This document shows positions 36,695 through 46,095 of a DNA stretch of 64,000 bases, piece by piece (the first letter of the stretch is position 1; each line of letters starts with the position of its first letter). The position numbers and the translations under genes were made by a program. The notes beneath the pieces are model-generated. The model was not told the DNA's origin, searched no databases, and saw nothing but the letters and a program-made list of their open reading frames with translations. The stretch comes from DATNPH01 sp036703315 (GTDB lineage: Bacteria > Cyanobacteriota > Cyanobacteriia > Cyanobacteriales > Coleofasciculaceae): contig DATNPH010000087.1 of assembly GCA_036703315.1 (NCBI GenBank), forward strand, positions 133,404 to 197,403, given 5' to 3'.

Positions 36695-37858
36695 CTAGCA
36701 ACTAATAACTTCCGCAACGGACAAATGCTGATACAGGGTATCTCGTTGTTGGTAAGGACGCCCTAGGGAACTAATGGCATTGTGCAACGTTTCTACTTCC
36801 ATACAGGTGCCGCCTTTCGCGCCTGCCATTGTGGTGATATGCTCCTCCATCAAGGTGCCACCAATGTCATTACAACCCCATCTGAGGGCTTGTGTCGCAC
36901 CATCAAGCCCAAGTTTTACCCAGCTGGGTTGATGATTTTTAATCCAGTTGCCCAGGAAGATACGAGCTACCGCTGTGAGCAAGAGGGCATCGTCGAGAAC
37001 GGGTTGATCGCGTCCAACCCGGCGACGTAATGGTTTGGGGGCTTCTTGACCGACAAAGGGCAGAAGGATAAATTCGGTGATGAAGCCTGTGTATCCAAGG
37101 GTAAGGGCAGTTTGTTGGAGCGATCGCAACAAACTGAGATGCTTCATCTGCTGTTCGGGAGTTTCAATATGCCCAGAAAGCATTGTACTGGTCGTTGGCA
37201 TTCCTAGCTGATGTGCCGTTCCCACAATTTCTAGCCAAATAGCTGTATTCGTCTTTTCAGGACATAGGATACGCCGGACATCATCGTCTAAAACCTCTGC
37301 TGCGGTTCCTGGCATTGAACCCACACCAGCATCCCTCAATGCTGCAATTACTTGGGCGTAGCTAAGTCCATCTTGCTCAGCGATAAACTGCACTTCCTGA
37401 GGAGAGAAGGCGTGTAAATGCAGCTGGGGGAATTGATTTTTAATTGTTTTTACCAACTGTACGTAATAAGGCAAAGAGGCACCGTTGATTTTTGCCTCTG
37501 GGTTAAGTCCTCCCTGCATACAAATTTCTGTGGCACCCCGCCGCACAGCATCTGTTGTTTTTTCCTGAATCTGCCCCCAGTCAAGCCAATAAGCACCCTC
37601 TTGTCCCGCATCGCGCCGAAAGGCACAGAAACTACAGTGCTGTTCACAGATATTAGTGAAGTTGATATTGCGATTAATTACATAGGTCACAATGTCACCA
37701 ACTTGTTGGTGGCGTAGTTGATCGGCTGTCTCCTGAATGGCTGCGATCGCCTCAGGTTCAGTTTGCTTTAGGAGTACGACGCCTTCTTCTGGAGATAGGT
37801 CTCCACCAGTCAGGGCGTGGTTAAGAATAGGCTCAACAGTTAAAGTTTCAGTAATCAC
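36695..37858 (-). CDS. cofH: FO synthase subunit CofH (radical SAM)
   Basis: 387 aa from a GTG. Radical SAM cluster ligands C71-x3-C75-x2-C78 in CEQHCSFCAF, MQGGLNPE, HAFSPQEV, GTAAEVLDDDVRRI and SGHIETPEQ are CofH features. It joins tyrosine to a ribityl-aminouracil in the synthesis of 7,8-didemethyl-8-hydroxy-5-deazariboflavin, the F420 core and antenna of some cyanobacterial photolyases. CofG is not in the window. Single gene. Confidence 0.95.
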   Translation of the reverse strand: MITETLTVEPILNHALTGGDLSPEEGVVLLKQTEPEAIAAIQETADQLRHQQVGDIVTYVINRNINFTNICEQHCSFCAFRRDAGQEGAYWLDWGQIQEKTTDAVRRGATEICMQGGLNPEAKINGASLPYYVQLVKTIKNQFPQLHLHAFSPQEVQFIAEQDGLSYAQVIAALRDAGVGSMPGTAAEVLDDDVRRILCPEKTNTAIWLEIVGTAHQLGMPTTSTMLSGHIETPEQQMKHLSLLRSLQQTALTLGYTGFITEFILLPFVGQEAPKPLRRRVGRDQPVLDDALLLTAVARIFLGNWIKNHQPSWVKLGLDGATQALRWGCNDIGGTLMEEHITTMAGAKGGTCMEVETLHNAISSLGRPYQQRDTLYQHLSVAEVISC

Positions 37859-38020
37859 AGAGCATGAGGAAAAACCAGGTTACTGCTTTCAATTTTGGCA
37901 GTAAATACTGGTACTGATTTTACACAATTAGAGAAAATCCCCTGAACTAGGCTCACGCCGATGCTTCTGACGTCGCTATGCTCAAGCTAACGCACACGAC
38001 GAAGCCTAAAAAACTCTCTC

Positions 38021-39817
38021 CTAAGGTAGATCCAGTTTGCTTACAGTTTTTTCCTTGAATTGGAGAAGCGCTTGATAAACTGCGGAGGTATTTGGATCTT
38101 CTACGTAAGTTCCGTCTACAGCACTGTACTCGCCTCCTCCCATAATCACATGATGGCTGTAAAGACTACCGCCTTTGTTTTTCCAGTCATTCAAGAATTC
38201 AGTGTAAAGCTCTTTCAATTCCGGTCTTTTGCGTAACTTATTCAACCACTGTTGTATTTCCTTGTCTTGTGAAACAAAGTCGGGCCCACCTTCATAAGTC
38301 ACGAGTTTTAGACCGTACCGATCTGCAACGCCTTTGTGATATGTCCTATCGGCTTGAACGTCTGGTAAGCTACCAGCATTAGTCCCTAGCCCTTGACCTG
38401 TTCTCAAAAAGTTGAGTGCTTTGGCGTATCCGCCATCAGGTTCCCGCATCCATTTTTTGACTGTGTCTGCGTTCTCCGGTTGGCTCAATGCTGCACCAAA
38501 ATAGCCAGTAATGGCATAGAGGTCAAAACTTTTATAGCAGGGGGGTTGCTTTTCTTCTTTAGCGTAGGCAACACATTGTAAGCGATTCTCTTCTAACCCT
38601 TTCCAGGCTGTCTGAGTCGCCATAACACCTTTGACGCGATCAGCTTGGTTGCCAAAAACTGATTTCCAAATATTAATGACTTGGCTTGCCCTCATGCCAT
38701 AGAAGGCATTAAAGTCTGCCCCTCGATCCGGTTTATCTTCCCCCCATCTCGCTTTAGCTTGTTCAACTGCCCAATGAGATTGAGAAAAGGCAGGACTCCA
38801 GTTCCAAACTTCGTTGGAGTACTCTATATAAACATTGAGTTTGGGATCGAGAGTTTCTTTGACTTTTTGAGCAAATTTGGTGACATAATCATCCGTAGCT
38901 TGATGGGGAATATTCAACCACAGGTCAGATGAAGTCTTATTAGCAAGAGCTGTTAATACATCAATAGGTGCACCACCTCTCTTGCGGCTAGGGGTAATAA
39001 ATTCTTGTCCTGCCCAGTTGTAATCCGTAATTTTTACCAAGTCATCCCAGTTTTTTTGTTCATTACCATCATTAGTAGCCATCCATGACATAGCTCTCAA
39101 AAACTTGAATGGCTTGACTATGTTAATAAAGTCTGGATTGAAAATTTCCCCAGCTTTCAGTAAACTCTCTTGGTCTTCTCTGAAGAATTTAATGTTACGG
39201 ATATAGTTGCCTGTACCATTAGGGTCAGTTTGTTTAATAGCAACCTTTAAGCCACTATTGCCTACTGTAGTATCAGGAATATCGTAAACCTGTCGATTTG
39301 GTTTAGATAAAGCCTCGTTTTTCTTGGCAGAGTTACTAGCTTCTACTACGCCTTCACCATCGTAGGTGAGGATATACCGCCCTGGTTTAAAGCCACCGTT
39401 CCAAAGAAAGATAGTGCCAACACTATTGTATTGTTTTGGGTTTGTCCCGCGTTTAGGTATAGATTTAATCCAGCCGTTGGCATCCTGTTCAAACAATTTT
39501 TGTTTGATTTCATCGTCGGACATGGTTTTCTTGCAACCTGGATCGTCCCATTCATCAGCACACTCTCCTGACCAGCCAGAATTAAGTTTGAATTGGTCGA
39601 TAAATGGGACTTCATGACCATAATAATTTAACCAACCCAGTTGACCCCCTAGAACGGCGTTAGCGTTAGAGGCACTCGACTTAGGCTCGGCCGTCAAAGA
39701 TGACTTAGTCTCGGCTCTCCAAAATGTAGTAGTTAAGGTGGGCAACAATACCAGTAAAATTGAAGTTAGGGCAAGAATGACAAATTTAGATTTCACTTTT
39801 ATTGGCATAAAAGGCAT
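38021..39817 (-). CDS. Secreted glycosidase-like protein (TIM-barrel, clan GH-A pattern)
   Basis: 598 aa with an N-terminal signal or anchor (about 10-33, FVILALTSILLVLLPTLTTTF). A beta-sandwich-like N-terminal domain (about 55-215) precedes a region with LWLNIPHQATDDYV and YIEYSNEVWNW near residue 310, whose Asn-Glu pair matches the acid/base at strand 4 of clan GH-A, and LVTYEGGPDF near 515, fitting the strand-7 nucleophile Glu. Resembles proteins annotated as cellulose-binding in cyanobacteria. Substrate is not determinable; extracellular polysaccharide of the sheath is possible. Close to sugar transferase genes. Confidence 0.65.
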   Translation of the reverse strand: MPFMPIKVKSKFVILALTSILLVLLPTLTTTFWRAETKSSLTAEPKSSASNANAVLGGQLGWLNYYGHEVPFIDQFKLNSGWSGECADEWDDPGCKKTMSDDEIKQKLFEQDANGWIKSIPKRGTNPKQYNSVGTIFLWNGGFKPGRYILTYDGEGVVEASNSAKKNEALSKPNRQVYDIPDTTVGNSGLKVAIKQTDPNGTGNYIRNIKFFREDQESLLKAGEIFNPDFINIVKPFKFLRAMSWMATNDGNEQKNWDDLVKITDYNWAGQEFITPSRKRGGAPIDVLTALANKTSSDLWLNIPHQATDDYVTKFAQKVKETLDPKLNVYIEYSNEVWNWSPAFSQSHWAVEQAKARWGEDKPDRGADFNAFYGMRASQVINIWKSVFGNQADRVKGVMATQTAWKGLEENRLQCVAYAKEEKQPPCYKSFDLYAITGYFGAALSQPENADTVKKWMREPDGGYAKALNFLRTGQGLGTNAGSLPDVQADRTYHKGVADRYGLKLVTYEGGPDFVSQDKEIQQWLNKLRKRPELKELYTEFLNDWKNKGGSLYSHHVIMGGGEYSAVDGTYVEDPNTSAVYQALLQFKEKTVSKLDLP

Positions 39818-39850
39818 AAAAAAATACCTCAGGAATATAGATTTTTGATT

Positions 39851-40271
39851 TTAAAATTCCTGGTTGACTCTCTGGAAAATCTTGAGTAGTTCTAACGGCA
39901 CCAGTTCAGATTTATCTAAAGTGAAGCGGGATACCCTGAGTACACAGTAGTGAATCCTAAGTGCTTTCCGGGGTGGAGTATCAATCAATTCCTCACCCTG
40001 TATTTTTTGCTCCTGCTGTGCCCGTGCCTTCTGAGGAAACTTGCGGTGGTATCGATACCTAGTGGCACCGCTAACCAAAAATCTCGTTAACCCAAAAGCC
40101 CCTATCAGCGGTGCAAAACCACCGATTCTCATGGCCTGTAAACTGGAACTCCCCAGCATCAGGAAAGGCAATCTCCCCGGAACTGTATCAATGATTGTTC
40201 CTACAAGGTAGTCTCCAAAGGGAATCAATGTCAAACCAGCAGCAACCGGATAGCGAACATAATGATGTAGT
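39851..40271 (-). pseudogene. Short hydrophobic protein, possibly with disrupted N-terminus
   Basis: A 127-codon frame (40234 to 39851, TTG start) with a Pro/Leu-rich hydrophobic N-terminal half (VAAGLTLIPFGDYLVGTIID) and a basic tail. The same frame continues upstream as HKLHHYVRYP, then a TAG, then GIAVDW, which reads like the interrupted beginning of a longer protein. No family recognised, no ATG in frame. It may be a decayed gene or a short real one; confidence is low. Confidence 0.3.
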
Positions 40272-40819
40272 TTGTGCTACCAATCTACGGCTATTCCGGC
40301 TTTAACTTTATTGTCAATGTGTAAGTTCTATAAATCCTGACAAAGATTTTGAGCGATTATTGTGTTGGCTACAGATGCTGCTGTTTTGGGACGACTACAC
40401 TAGACAAGATAATTTTTAAGATTGTGTCTTCTAACCTAAGAAGGATTCAAGATTAGGGAGAAGTAACTTGATAAGCGCCAGGGAGTATTGAAAAGGAGCA
40501 GATATATCAATCAATTATGGAGTTCTAAATTTTACCCCTTAGGCGAGAAAGATTTCTGTTTTACCTTGATTTGCCTGACTTGATATAGTATTCAAGTGAG
40601 ATTAAGGCATTAGCTGCCTATGGGAACAATCACACCATTTACTTGTGTCAGTCAATCAGGATTAAGCCCTTAACCCTTAGTAGCAAGTCATCTCGTCGAG
40701 CCAGTAATTTTTTAGATTACCCTAAAAAATTATTCAATAACCGCACGCTGCACTGTGCTGATACGGTTAATGTTCAAAGGATGTAAAACCCACTCTCTTG
40801 AAATCTTGAGATTTGCTCA
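40272..40819. other. Intergenic region upstream of GT2-GtrA
   Basis: About 550 nt, AT-rich, between the divergent short ORF and the sugar transferase genes. No RNA gene, repeat or coding remnant recognised. Confidence 0.4.
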
Positions 40820-42136
40820 ATGAGTATCAACCCACCCCTCTCGCTTCTAACGGTTCCCACAGGTTCGTTACAGATTCCCCCTATTGATTTTGCCTCTGAG
40901 GATGTATCTGAGCATGTAGGTGAGTCTCCTGGACCATTCATCAGCAATGCTGTTAGCCCGATGCTTCGGCAACCCCTTCAGGGAATGGAGAACACTACAG
41001 GAACAGAGTCGCTGCGCGATCGCCCGATTCTTCTTTCTCTGGTGATTCCCACATACAACGAGGGAAAAAATGTTCATAAAATTGTTAGCTTACTCAGTGA
41101 GATTTTGGATGGGATAATCCCGGATGCTTACGAGCTGATTGTTGTAGACGACAATAGCCCCGATGGCACTTGGCAAATTGCGGCAGAACTGATGCCACAG
41201 TATCCCCAACTGCGGGTAATGCGGCGAGTTGAGGAACGGGGGCTTTCTACGGCAGTAATTCGGGGTTGGCAGGCATCACAGGGAGAGGTCTTGGGTGTAA
41301 TTGATGCCGACCTTCAACATCCTCCAGAAGTACTAGCAAAATTGTGGTCTGAAATCAATCGAGGCGCTGATTTGGCAGTTGCTAGTCGCCATGTGGAAGA
41401 GGGTGGCGTGAGTGATTGGAGTGTAGTGCGTCGATTTTTATCCCGTGGTGCTCAGACACTTGGGTTGATTTTGCTGCCAGGGGTGGTAGGTCGCGTCTCA
41501 GATCCCATGAGTGGCTACTTTTTGGTGCGTCGTAGTTGTCTGGTAGGTCGCACACTCAGTCCCTTGGGTTACAAAATTCTGATTGAGGTACTCGCTAGGG
41601 GAAGAGTCCCTTGGATTGGAGAAGTGGGCTATGTGTTTCAAGAACGTCTAGAAGGTGAGAGTAAGGTTACAGGGAAGCAGTATATAGATTATCTGCGCCA
41701 TCTGCTCCGTCTGCGTCTTTCTCTGGGACCAGTTGGTCGGTTGATTCGGTTTGGTCTAGTGGGTTTGACGGGTGTGGTTGTGGATATGGGGATACTTTAT
41801 TTCCTCAGTGACCCCTCAACCTTAGGCTGGCCCCTAACTCGCAGTAAAATCATTGCTTCCGAGTTAGCGATTATCAATAATTTCGTGTGGAATGATTTTT
41901 GGACGTTTGGGGATATTGCCCGTCGGCAGCCAGGGAAGCGTCAGCGCTTGAAACGGTTATTAAAGTTCAACACTGTTTGTTTGGCTGGGTTGGTTCTCAA
42001 TGTTTTACTGTTGAATTTATTCTTTAATTTTGGTTTAAATCGGTACGTAGCCAACCTGATTGCGATCGCCTTTGTCACGCTTTGGAACTTTTGGGTCAAT
42101 CTAAAGCTCAGTTGGCGAGTCACTCAAGTCGATTGA
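40820..42136 (+). CDS. Polyprenol-phosphate glycosyltransferase with GtrA domain
   Basis: 438 aa. GT2/DPM1 domain (about 70-310): LVIPTYNEGKNVHKIV, VVDDNSPDGTWQIA, DADLQHPPEV, and YKILIEVLARG. It is followed by a GtrA-like four-helix domain (about 312-430; RFGLVGLTGVVVDMG, ELAIINNFVWNDFWTF). The fusion suggests synthesis and flipping of an undecaprenyl-phosphate sugar, which the neighbouring GT39 enzyme would use. Stop TGA overlaps the possible TTG start of GT39. The first 65 residues are a variable, low-complexity leader. Confidence 0.9.
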   Translation: MSINPPLSLLTVPTGSLQIPPIDFASEDVSEHVGESPGPFISNAVSPMLRQPLQGMENTTGTESLRDRPILLSLVIPTYNEGKNVHKIVSLLSEILDGIIPDAYELIVVDDNSPDGTWQIAAELMPQYPQLRVMRRVEERGLSTAVIRGWQASQGEVLGVIDADLQHPPEVLAKLWSEINRGADLAVASRHVEEGGVSDWSVVRRFLSRGAQTLGLILLPGVVGRVSDPMSGYFLVRRSCLVGRTLSPLGYKILIEVLARGRVPWIGEVGYVFQERLEGESKVTGKQYIDYLRHLLRLRLSLGPVGRLIRFGLVGLTGVVVDMGILYFLSDPSTLGWPLTRSKIIASELAIINNFVWNDFWTFGDIARRQPGKRQRLKRLLKFNTVCLAGLVLNVLLLNLFFNFGLNRYVANLIAIAFVTLWNFWVNLKLSWRVTQVD

Positions 42137-44025
42137 GGTTGCCCTTGCTAAAAACGTTTCTTGCTTCACGCTGGCTGCACCCCCTGTTGCTGGTGGTCTG
42201 GATTGTCATTGGCGCAGTTTTACGCTTCACTCAGCTGACTGGAAAGCCGCCTTGGACAGATGAGTTCGCCACGCTGGTGTTTACTCTGGGCAATAGTTTT
42301 CAAACTGTACCAGTTGACCAGGCAATTTCCCTAGACACTCTCCTACAGCCCTTACAACTTAATCCAGAGGCTGGGGCGTCGGCAGTACTCCATCACTTAA
42401 TTACAGAGGATCACCATCCTCCCCTCTATTTTGTGCTAGTTCATTGGTGGATGCAGCTCTTTCCGGCATCAGGAGAGTATGTCTCACTGTGGGCAGCCCG
42501 ATCACTTCCTGCCCTATTTGGAGTGGCGTCCATTCCTGCTGCCTATGGACTCGGCTTTTTGGCATTTCGTGGAACGCGATCGCATTTAGTGGGGCACTTA
42601 GCAGCAGCGATGATTGCCGTTTCTCCCTATGGTGTCTTTCTATCACAGGAAGCCCGTCACTATACTCTAGGAATTCTCTGGGTAATTGCCTCGTTGTGCT
42701 GCTTCGTCGTTGCCATACAGCATTTCCAACGTCGGGTACCCTTGCCAATCGGGGTGGCACTAGGCTGGATAACGGTTAACAGTCTAGGGATAGCCACGCA
42801 CTACTTTTTCTGCCTCACGCTTGGTGCTGAGGCGATCGTTCTGATGGGGTTTTGGATGTTGGGAAGTCGCTTTGCTCAAAAATTGGCAAAACATCTCACA
42901 ACTTCCCACTCACCACTGCCCACTCCCCCTTCTTATTGGTGGCGAATTGGTGCTGTTGCTGTTGGTACATTGGTCGGGTGTTTAGTTTGGGTGCCAGTCT
43001 GGCAGGCTGGTGCATCTGAACAGATGACCGGATGGATTATGAGGGGCAATTTTACCATTTTGACCTTGATCAACCCGATTTTTCAGGCTCTCGCTACATG
43101 GATTACTATGCTGTGTCTGCTTCCTGTAGAGTCACCAGAACTGCTAGTAATGATTGCCTCTGGTGTTGTGATGCTCGTGTATTTTATCTGGGCAGTGCCG
43201 ATTCTCTATCACGGACTCAAGGTTCAACTGGAACAACCTGATAGTCGTTTGGCAATCGGCGCTTTAGGAGGCTTTGTTTTAGGAGCGATCGCAATCATTT
43301 TCAGTATTACCTACTTCCTGGGTGCAGACCTCACACGGGGAGCACGGTATAACTTTGTCTACTTCCCTGCTGTTCCTGTGCTGTTAGGCGCAGCACTTGC
43401 AGTCAGTTGGAACGCCTCAAATACTCTTAATTCATACCAAGTCGCCATTAAAGGTATTACTCCCTCAGCTTCCCCAGCTTCCCCTACTTCTCGCTTCTCA
43501 CCCTCCACAATCAAAGGTAAACCAGCCGTAACCCTGATTTGGCTAGTGGGTCTGTTGAGTGGCATCACGATAGTCAGCAATCTCGGCTATCGCAAATATT
43601 ACCGTCCTGACCTTCTAGTGCCAACCATTCAACAGAGATCCTCAGTGCCGATACTAATTGCTACTACCCACAATACCCTTGTACAGACGGGTGAAATGAT
43701 GGGACTTGCCTGGGAATTCAAACGTATCGCCAATGCAAAAGAGTCGCGACTCAAGCCTCAGTTTCTCCTGGCACATCAAGCTCAAGACGAATGTGTGAGC
43801 AGTCAAAGGACAGCTTGCCCTGCCTCCACTACTCTCAAACAAACTTTAGCTCAACTGCCGCGCCCTCTAGATTTATGGCTCGTGAATTTTAAAGCCTCAG
43901 TACAGCCAGATCTACCAAACTGTTTTGCCGAGGATACCTCTGGCTACCAGACCAACGTGAATGGCTACTCGTCCCGGTTATACCACTGCCTCAGTGACAA
44001 TTCTGAGGCTTCCCAGCGACTTTAG
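42082..44025 (+). CDS. GT39-family membrane glycosyltransferase
   Basis: 647 aa frame, real start uncertain: the first TTG (42082) overlaps the upstream gene by 55 nt; a TTG at 42133 overlapping its stop is equally plausible. Membrane helices throughout, with the catalytic Asp-Glu of the GT-C fold in GKPPWTDEFATLVF near residue 60, and HHPPLYFVLVHWW. It transfers a sugar from a polyprenyl-phosphate donor to an acceptor on the outer face; coupling to the preceding GT2-GtrA suggests a pair. Two cytoplasmic or periplasmic loops (near 42890-42945 and 43460-43510) are encoded by ACTCCCC/CTTCCCC repeats. Confidence 0.85.
   Translation: MELLGQSKAQLASHSSRLRLPLLKTFLASRWLHPLLLVVWIVIGAVLRFTQLTGKPPWTDEFATLVFTLGNSFQTVPVDQAISLDTLLQPLQLNPEAGASAVLHHLITEDHHPPLYFVLVHWWMQLFPASGEYVSLWAARSLPALFGVASIPAAYGLGFLAFRGTRSHLVGHLAAAMIAVSPYGVFLSQEARHYTLGILWVIASLCCFVVAIQHFQRRVPLPIGVALGWITVNSLGIATHYFFCLTLGAEAIVLMGFWMLGSRFAQKLAKHLTTSHSPLPTPPSYWWRIGAVAVGTLVGCLVWVPVWQAGASEQMTGWIMRGNFTILTLINPIFQALATWITMLCLLPVESPELLVMIASGVVMLVYFIWAVPILYHGLKVQLEQPDSRLAIGALGGFVLGAIAIIFSITYFLGADLTRGARYNFVYFPAVPVLLGAALAVSWNASNTLNSYQVAIKGITPSASPASPTSRFSPSTIKGKPAVTLIWLVGLLSGITIVSNLGYRKYYRPDLLVPTIQQRSSVPILIATTHNTLVQTGEMMGLAWEFKRIANAKESRLKPQFLLAHQAQDECVSSQRTACPASTTLKQTLAQLPRPLDLWLVNFKASVQPDLPNCFAEDTSGYQTNVNGYSSRLYHCLSDNSEASQRL
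42895..42945 (+). repeat. ACTCCCC-type repeat inside the GT39 gene
   Basis: Sequence including CTTCCCACTCACCACTGCCC encodes LTTSHSPLPTPPSYW in a loop. It is the complement of the GGGGAGT repeat seen in the spacer at 6432-6460, indicating that dispersed repeats have entered the gene in frame. A second related tract (CTTCCCCAGCTTCCCCTACT) lies at about 43465-43490. Confidence 0.55.
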
Positions 44026-44032
44026 GCAGTCG

Positions 44033-44713
44033 TTAATTTTCGGGAGACTTAGCCAATAAACTGTTGAAGCTTTGGACAATTAAGGGAGCTGCACTAATGA
44101 TAATTAGCCCTGATACCAACAAGCTAATTACACCATCTGCCCATAGCCAGTTCAGCGCCCAAACGGCTATCGCTGCCAGGATGACACCAACTGAACTAGC
44201 GGCATCGGCAAGGACGTGCAGAAAGGCTCCCTTGATGTTGAGATCGTGGTGACTGTCCTTGTGCAGCAGGAAGATGTTCACACTATTGACTCCCAGCCCG
44301 ACAGTCGCCGTCGCCAACATCGGCAAACTTAGAATTTCAACTGGGGGAGACTGTAGCCGAGCAATGGCTTCCCAACCAATCCACAACGCGATCGCCACCA
44401 ATCCTACCCCATTTACTAGCGCTGCCAGCACTTCAACCCAATGGTTTCCTGGCGCTAAGTGGCTAGATTTACGTCTGTGCGCTATCCAGCTTGCTAACAG
44501 CGCCAGAATCAAAGCAAAACAATCCGAAGCTAGGTGACCGGAATCAGCTAGGAGTGCAAGACTGTGACTAAACAGCCCTACTGCTAGCTCTACTAGTGAA
44601 AAGACACAAATTAGAACTAGCGCTGTAACCAGTAACCTCACTTTATTACCCTGGTGGGATGAGTGAGTAGCGGGAATAGTGTGATGAACACAGGAGGCAG
44701 AGTGATGATGCAT
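44033..44713 (-). CDS. CDF-family cation efflux protein, short form
   Basis: 226 aa. His-rich N-terminus (MHHHSASCVHHTIPATHSSH), then six predicted helices. Metal-site residues HxxxD appear in ADSGHLASDCFAL (helix 2) and FLHVLADAASS (helix 5). Full-length CDF proteins are about 300 aa; here the C-terminal cytoplasmic metal-sensing domain is absent, ending at SFNSLLAKSPEN. Probably exports Zn2+ or a similar cation. A perfect 11-bp-arm inverted repeat sits 58 nt upstream of the start. Confidence 0.85.
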   Translation of the reverse strand: MHHHSASCVHHTIPATHSSHQGNKVRLLVTALVLICVFSLVELAVGLFSHSLALLADSGHLASDCFALILALLASWIAHRRKSSHLAPGNHWVEVLAALVNGVGLVAIALWIGWEAIARLQSPPVEILSLPMLATATVGLGVNSVNIFLLHKDSHHDLNIKGAFLHVLADAASSVGVILAAIAVWALNWLWADGVISLLVSGLIIISAAPLIVQSFNSLLAKSPEN

Positions 44714-44770
44714 TGAAATTAGAAGGAAGTGGTGGAACTACACGGCACACTTAATCTATCTGCAACCCTA

Positions 44771-44797
44771 GTAATCTGTCAGGACTTGACAGATTAC
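44771..44797. promoter_or_regulatory. Palindromic candidate operator upstream of the CDF exporter
   Basis: GTAATCTGTCA / TGACAGATTAC, perfect 11-bp arms with a 5-nt spacer (GGACT), 58-84 nt before the CDF start codon. No U-tract follows on either strand, so a binding site for a dimeric regulator is more plausible than a terminator. Which regulator is unknown. Confidence 0.5.
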
Positions 44798-44874
44798 ACA
44801 ATTGTTTCATGCAATCTCTTCTCCGTAAGCCACCCAGCCCAAAAGAGTCAGTAGTTATTAGCCTGACTCACTGA

Positions 44875-46095
44875 TCAACGCTCAAGGTTTTTGAGCAAGG
44901 TTTTGGAGATTACGCCATGAATACCCTTGACAATATCCACCACCTGAGAAACTTCAAAATCAATGGCTGCACTCCCTAAGAGTAGGGCATCCTGTTTAGT
45001 AAGTCCGTACTTCTCTTCCATAATTCGGAGCGACTCTCGCACCGACTTTTTCATTGCCTCGTCTAAGTCCTTATCCAGTCCAATGGCTAGCCATGCTTCA
45101 GGTGTTTCTGCCATTGGTGTATTTAGCTTCATGTCCTTATGGACAACTAGCTCAAATGTGGGAGTTAGGGAGCATTCTATCGCTGTCAAAGCCACTTCCC
45201 CATTACCCTGAGCACAGTGAGGGTCACCCGTGTAAAATAGCGCCCCTGGCACTTGGACGGGTAGGTAGAGGCTGGTGCCTTCTCCGATGTGCTTGATGTC
45301 GATGTTACCGCCGTAGATTCCAGGGGGTACCGAGTTTATAGCCTCTTCTCGGTTAGCAGGAACCACGCCCATGATACCCATGAATGGCTTCAGGGGAATT
45401 TCTATGTTTGGTCGCCCGTTAGCCGGGCGGAAAATCCCTACATTGCGCTCCATCTCTACAGGAATCACTTTTGTGTAGATCGGAGCATTATTTTCTGGGT
45501 ACTCACCCGGCAGTGCACCTCTGGTGTGACGGTTAGAAATCACACCGTATGGTACCCGGTAATCCAGTTTAAGGGTTTTGATCTCCAGCACATCCCCAGG
45601 TGCTGCTCCTTCCACGAAGATAGGGCCTGTGATAACGTGCGGTCCGGGCCCTGTTTTTTTCACCTTAGCCTTGATGTTGAGCTGGTCGGGTAAGATTTTA
45701 TTGCCAGCAATTCCTGCCTTGGTGAAGAACTCAACAGTGTCTCCCTGATCTGCCAGGATGCCTTCGTGGGAAACCGTTTGCATTACAATGCGATCGCCTG
45801 ATTTAACCCGCAAAATCGGCTTGCTCTCCGGCTTGAATAGCTCTCCCCAGATGGTGTTCTCCGGTGTAGACATCACCGTGTGAGCTGTCTGGGTTGCACT
45901 GATAACGGGTGGCAGGGCACCGCTCAACCCCCATAGGAGGACAATTCCAGATGCTGTCCCCACTATCCAATACCAGTGACGGGGCAAGAAATGCTTAAAG
46001 GGTTTACGTTTCACCTGCCGCAAGCTTATTGCTAAGGCTGCACCCCCTTGCCTACAGCGATCGAGTAATTCTAACCAGTTTGGCTTTTTCATCAT
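44875..46095 (-). CDS. Acetamidase/formamidase family protein, membrane-anchored
   Basis: 406 aa from the ATG at 46095, chosen because AAGGAG lies 9 nt upstream; the GTG at 46113 is inferior. One N-terminal membrane helix (about 39-60, WIVGTASGIVLLWG) and then the FmdA_AmdA fold: GDTVEFFTKAG, GPIFVEGAAPGDVLEIKTLKL, YSP-like FMGIMGVVP, PPGIYGGNIDIKHIGEG, PGALFYTGDPHCAQGNGEVALTAIE. It would hydrolyse short amides, probably in the periplasm. Strand and spacing suggest a separate transcript from tkt upstream. Confidence 0.88.
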   Translation of the reverse strand: MMKKPNWLELLDRCRQGGAALAISLRQVKRKPFKHFLPRHWYWIVGTASGIVLLWGLSGALPPVISATQTAHTVMSTPENTIWGELFKPESKPILRVKSGDRIVMQTVSHEGILADQGDTVEFFTKAGIAGNKILPDQLNIKAKVKKTGPGPHVITGPIFVEGAAPGDVLEIKTLKLDYRVPYGVISNRHTRGALPGEYPENNAPIYTKVIPVEMERNVGIFRPANGRPNIEIPLKPFMGIMGVVPANREEAINSVPPGIYGGNIDIKHIGEGTSLYLPVQVPGALFYTGDPHCAQGNGEVALTAIECSLTPTFELVVHKDMKLNTPMAETPEAWLAIGLDKDLDEAMKKSVRESLRIMEEKYGLTKQDALLLGSAAIDFEVSQVVDIVKGIHGVISKTLLKNLER

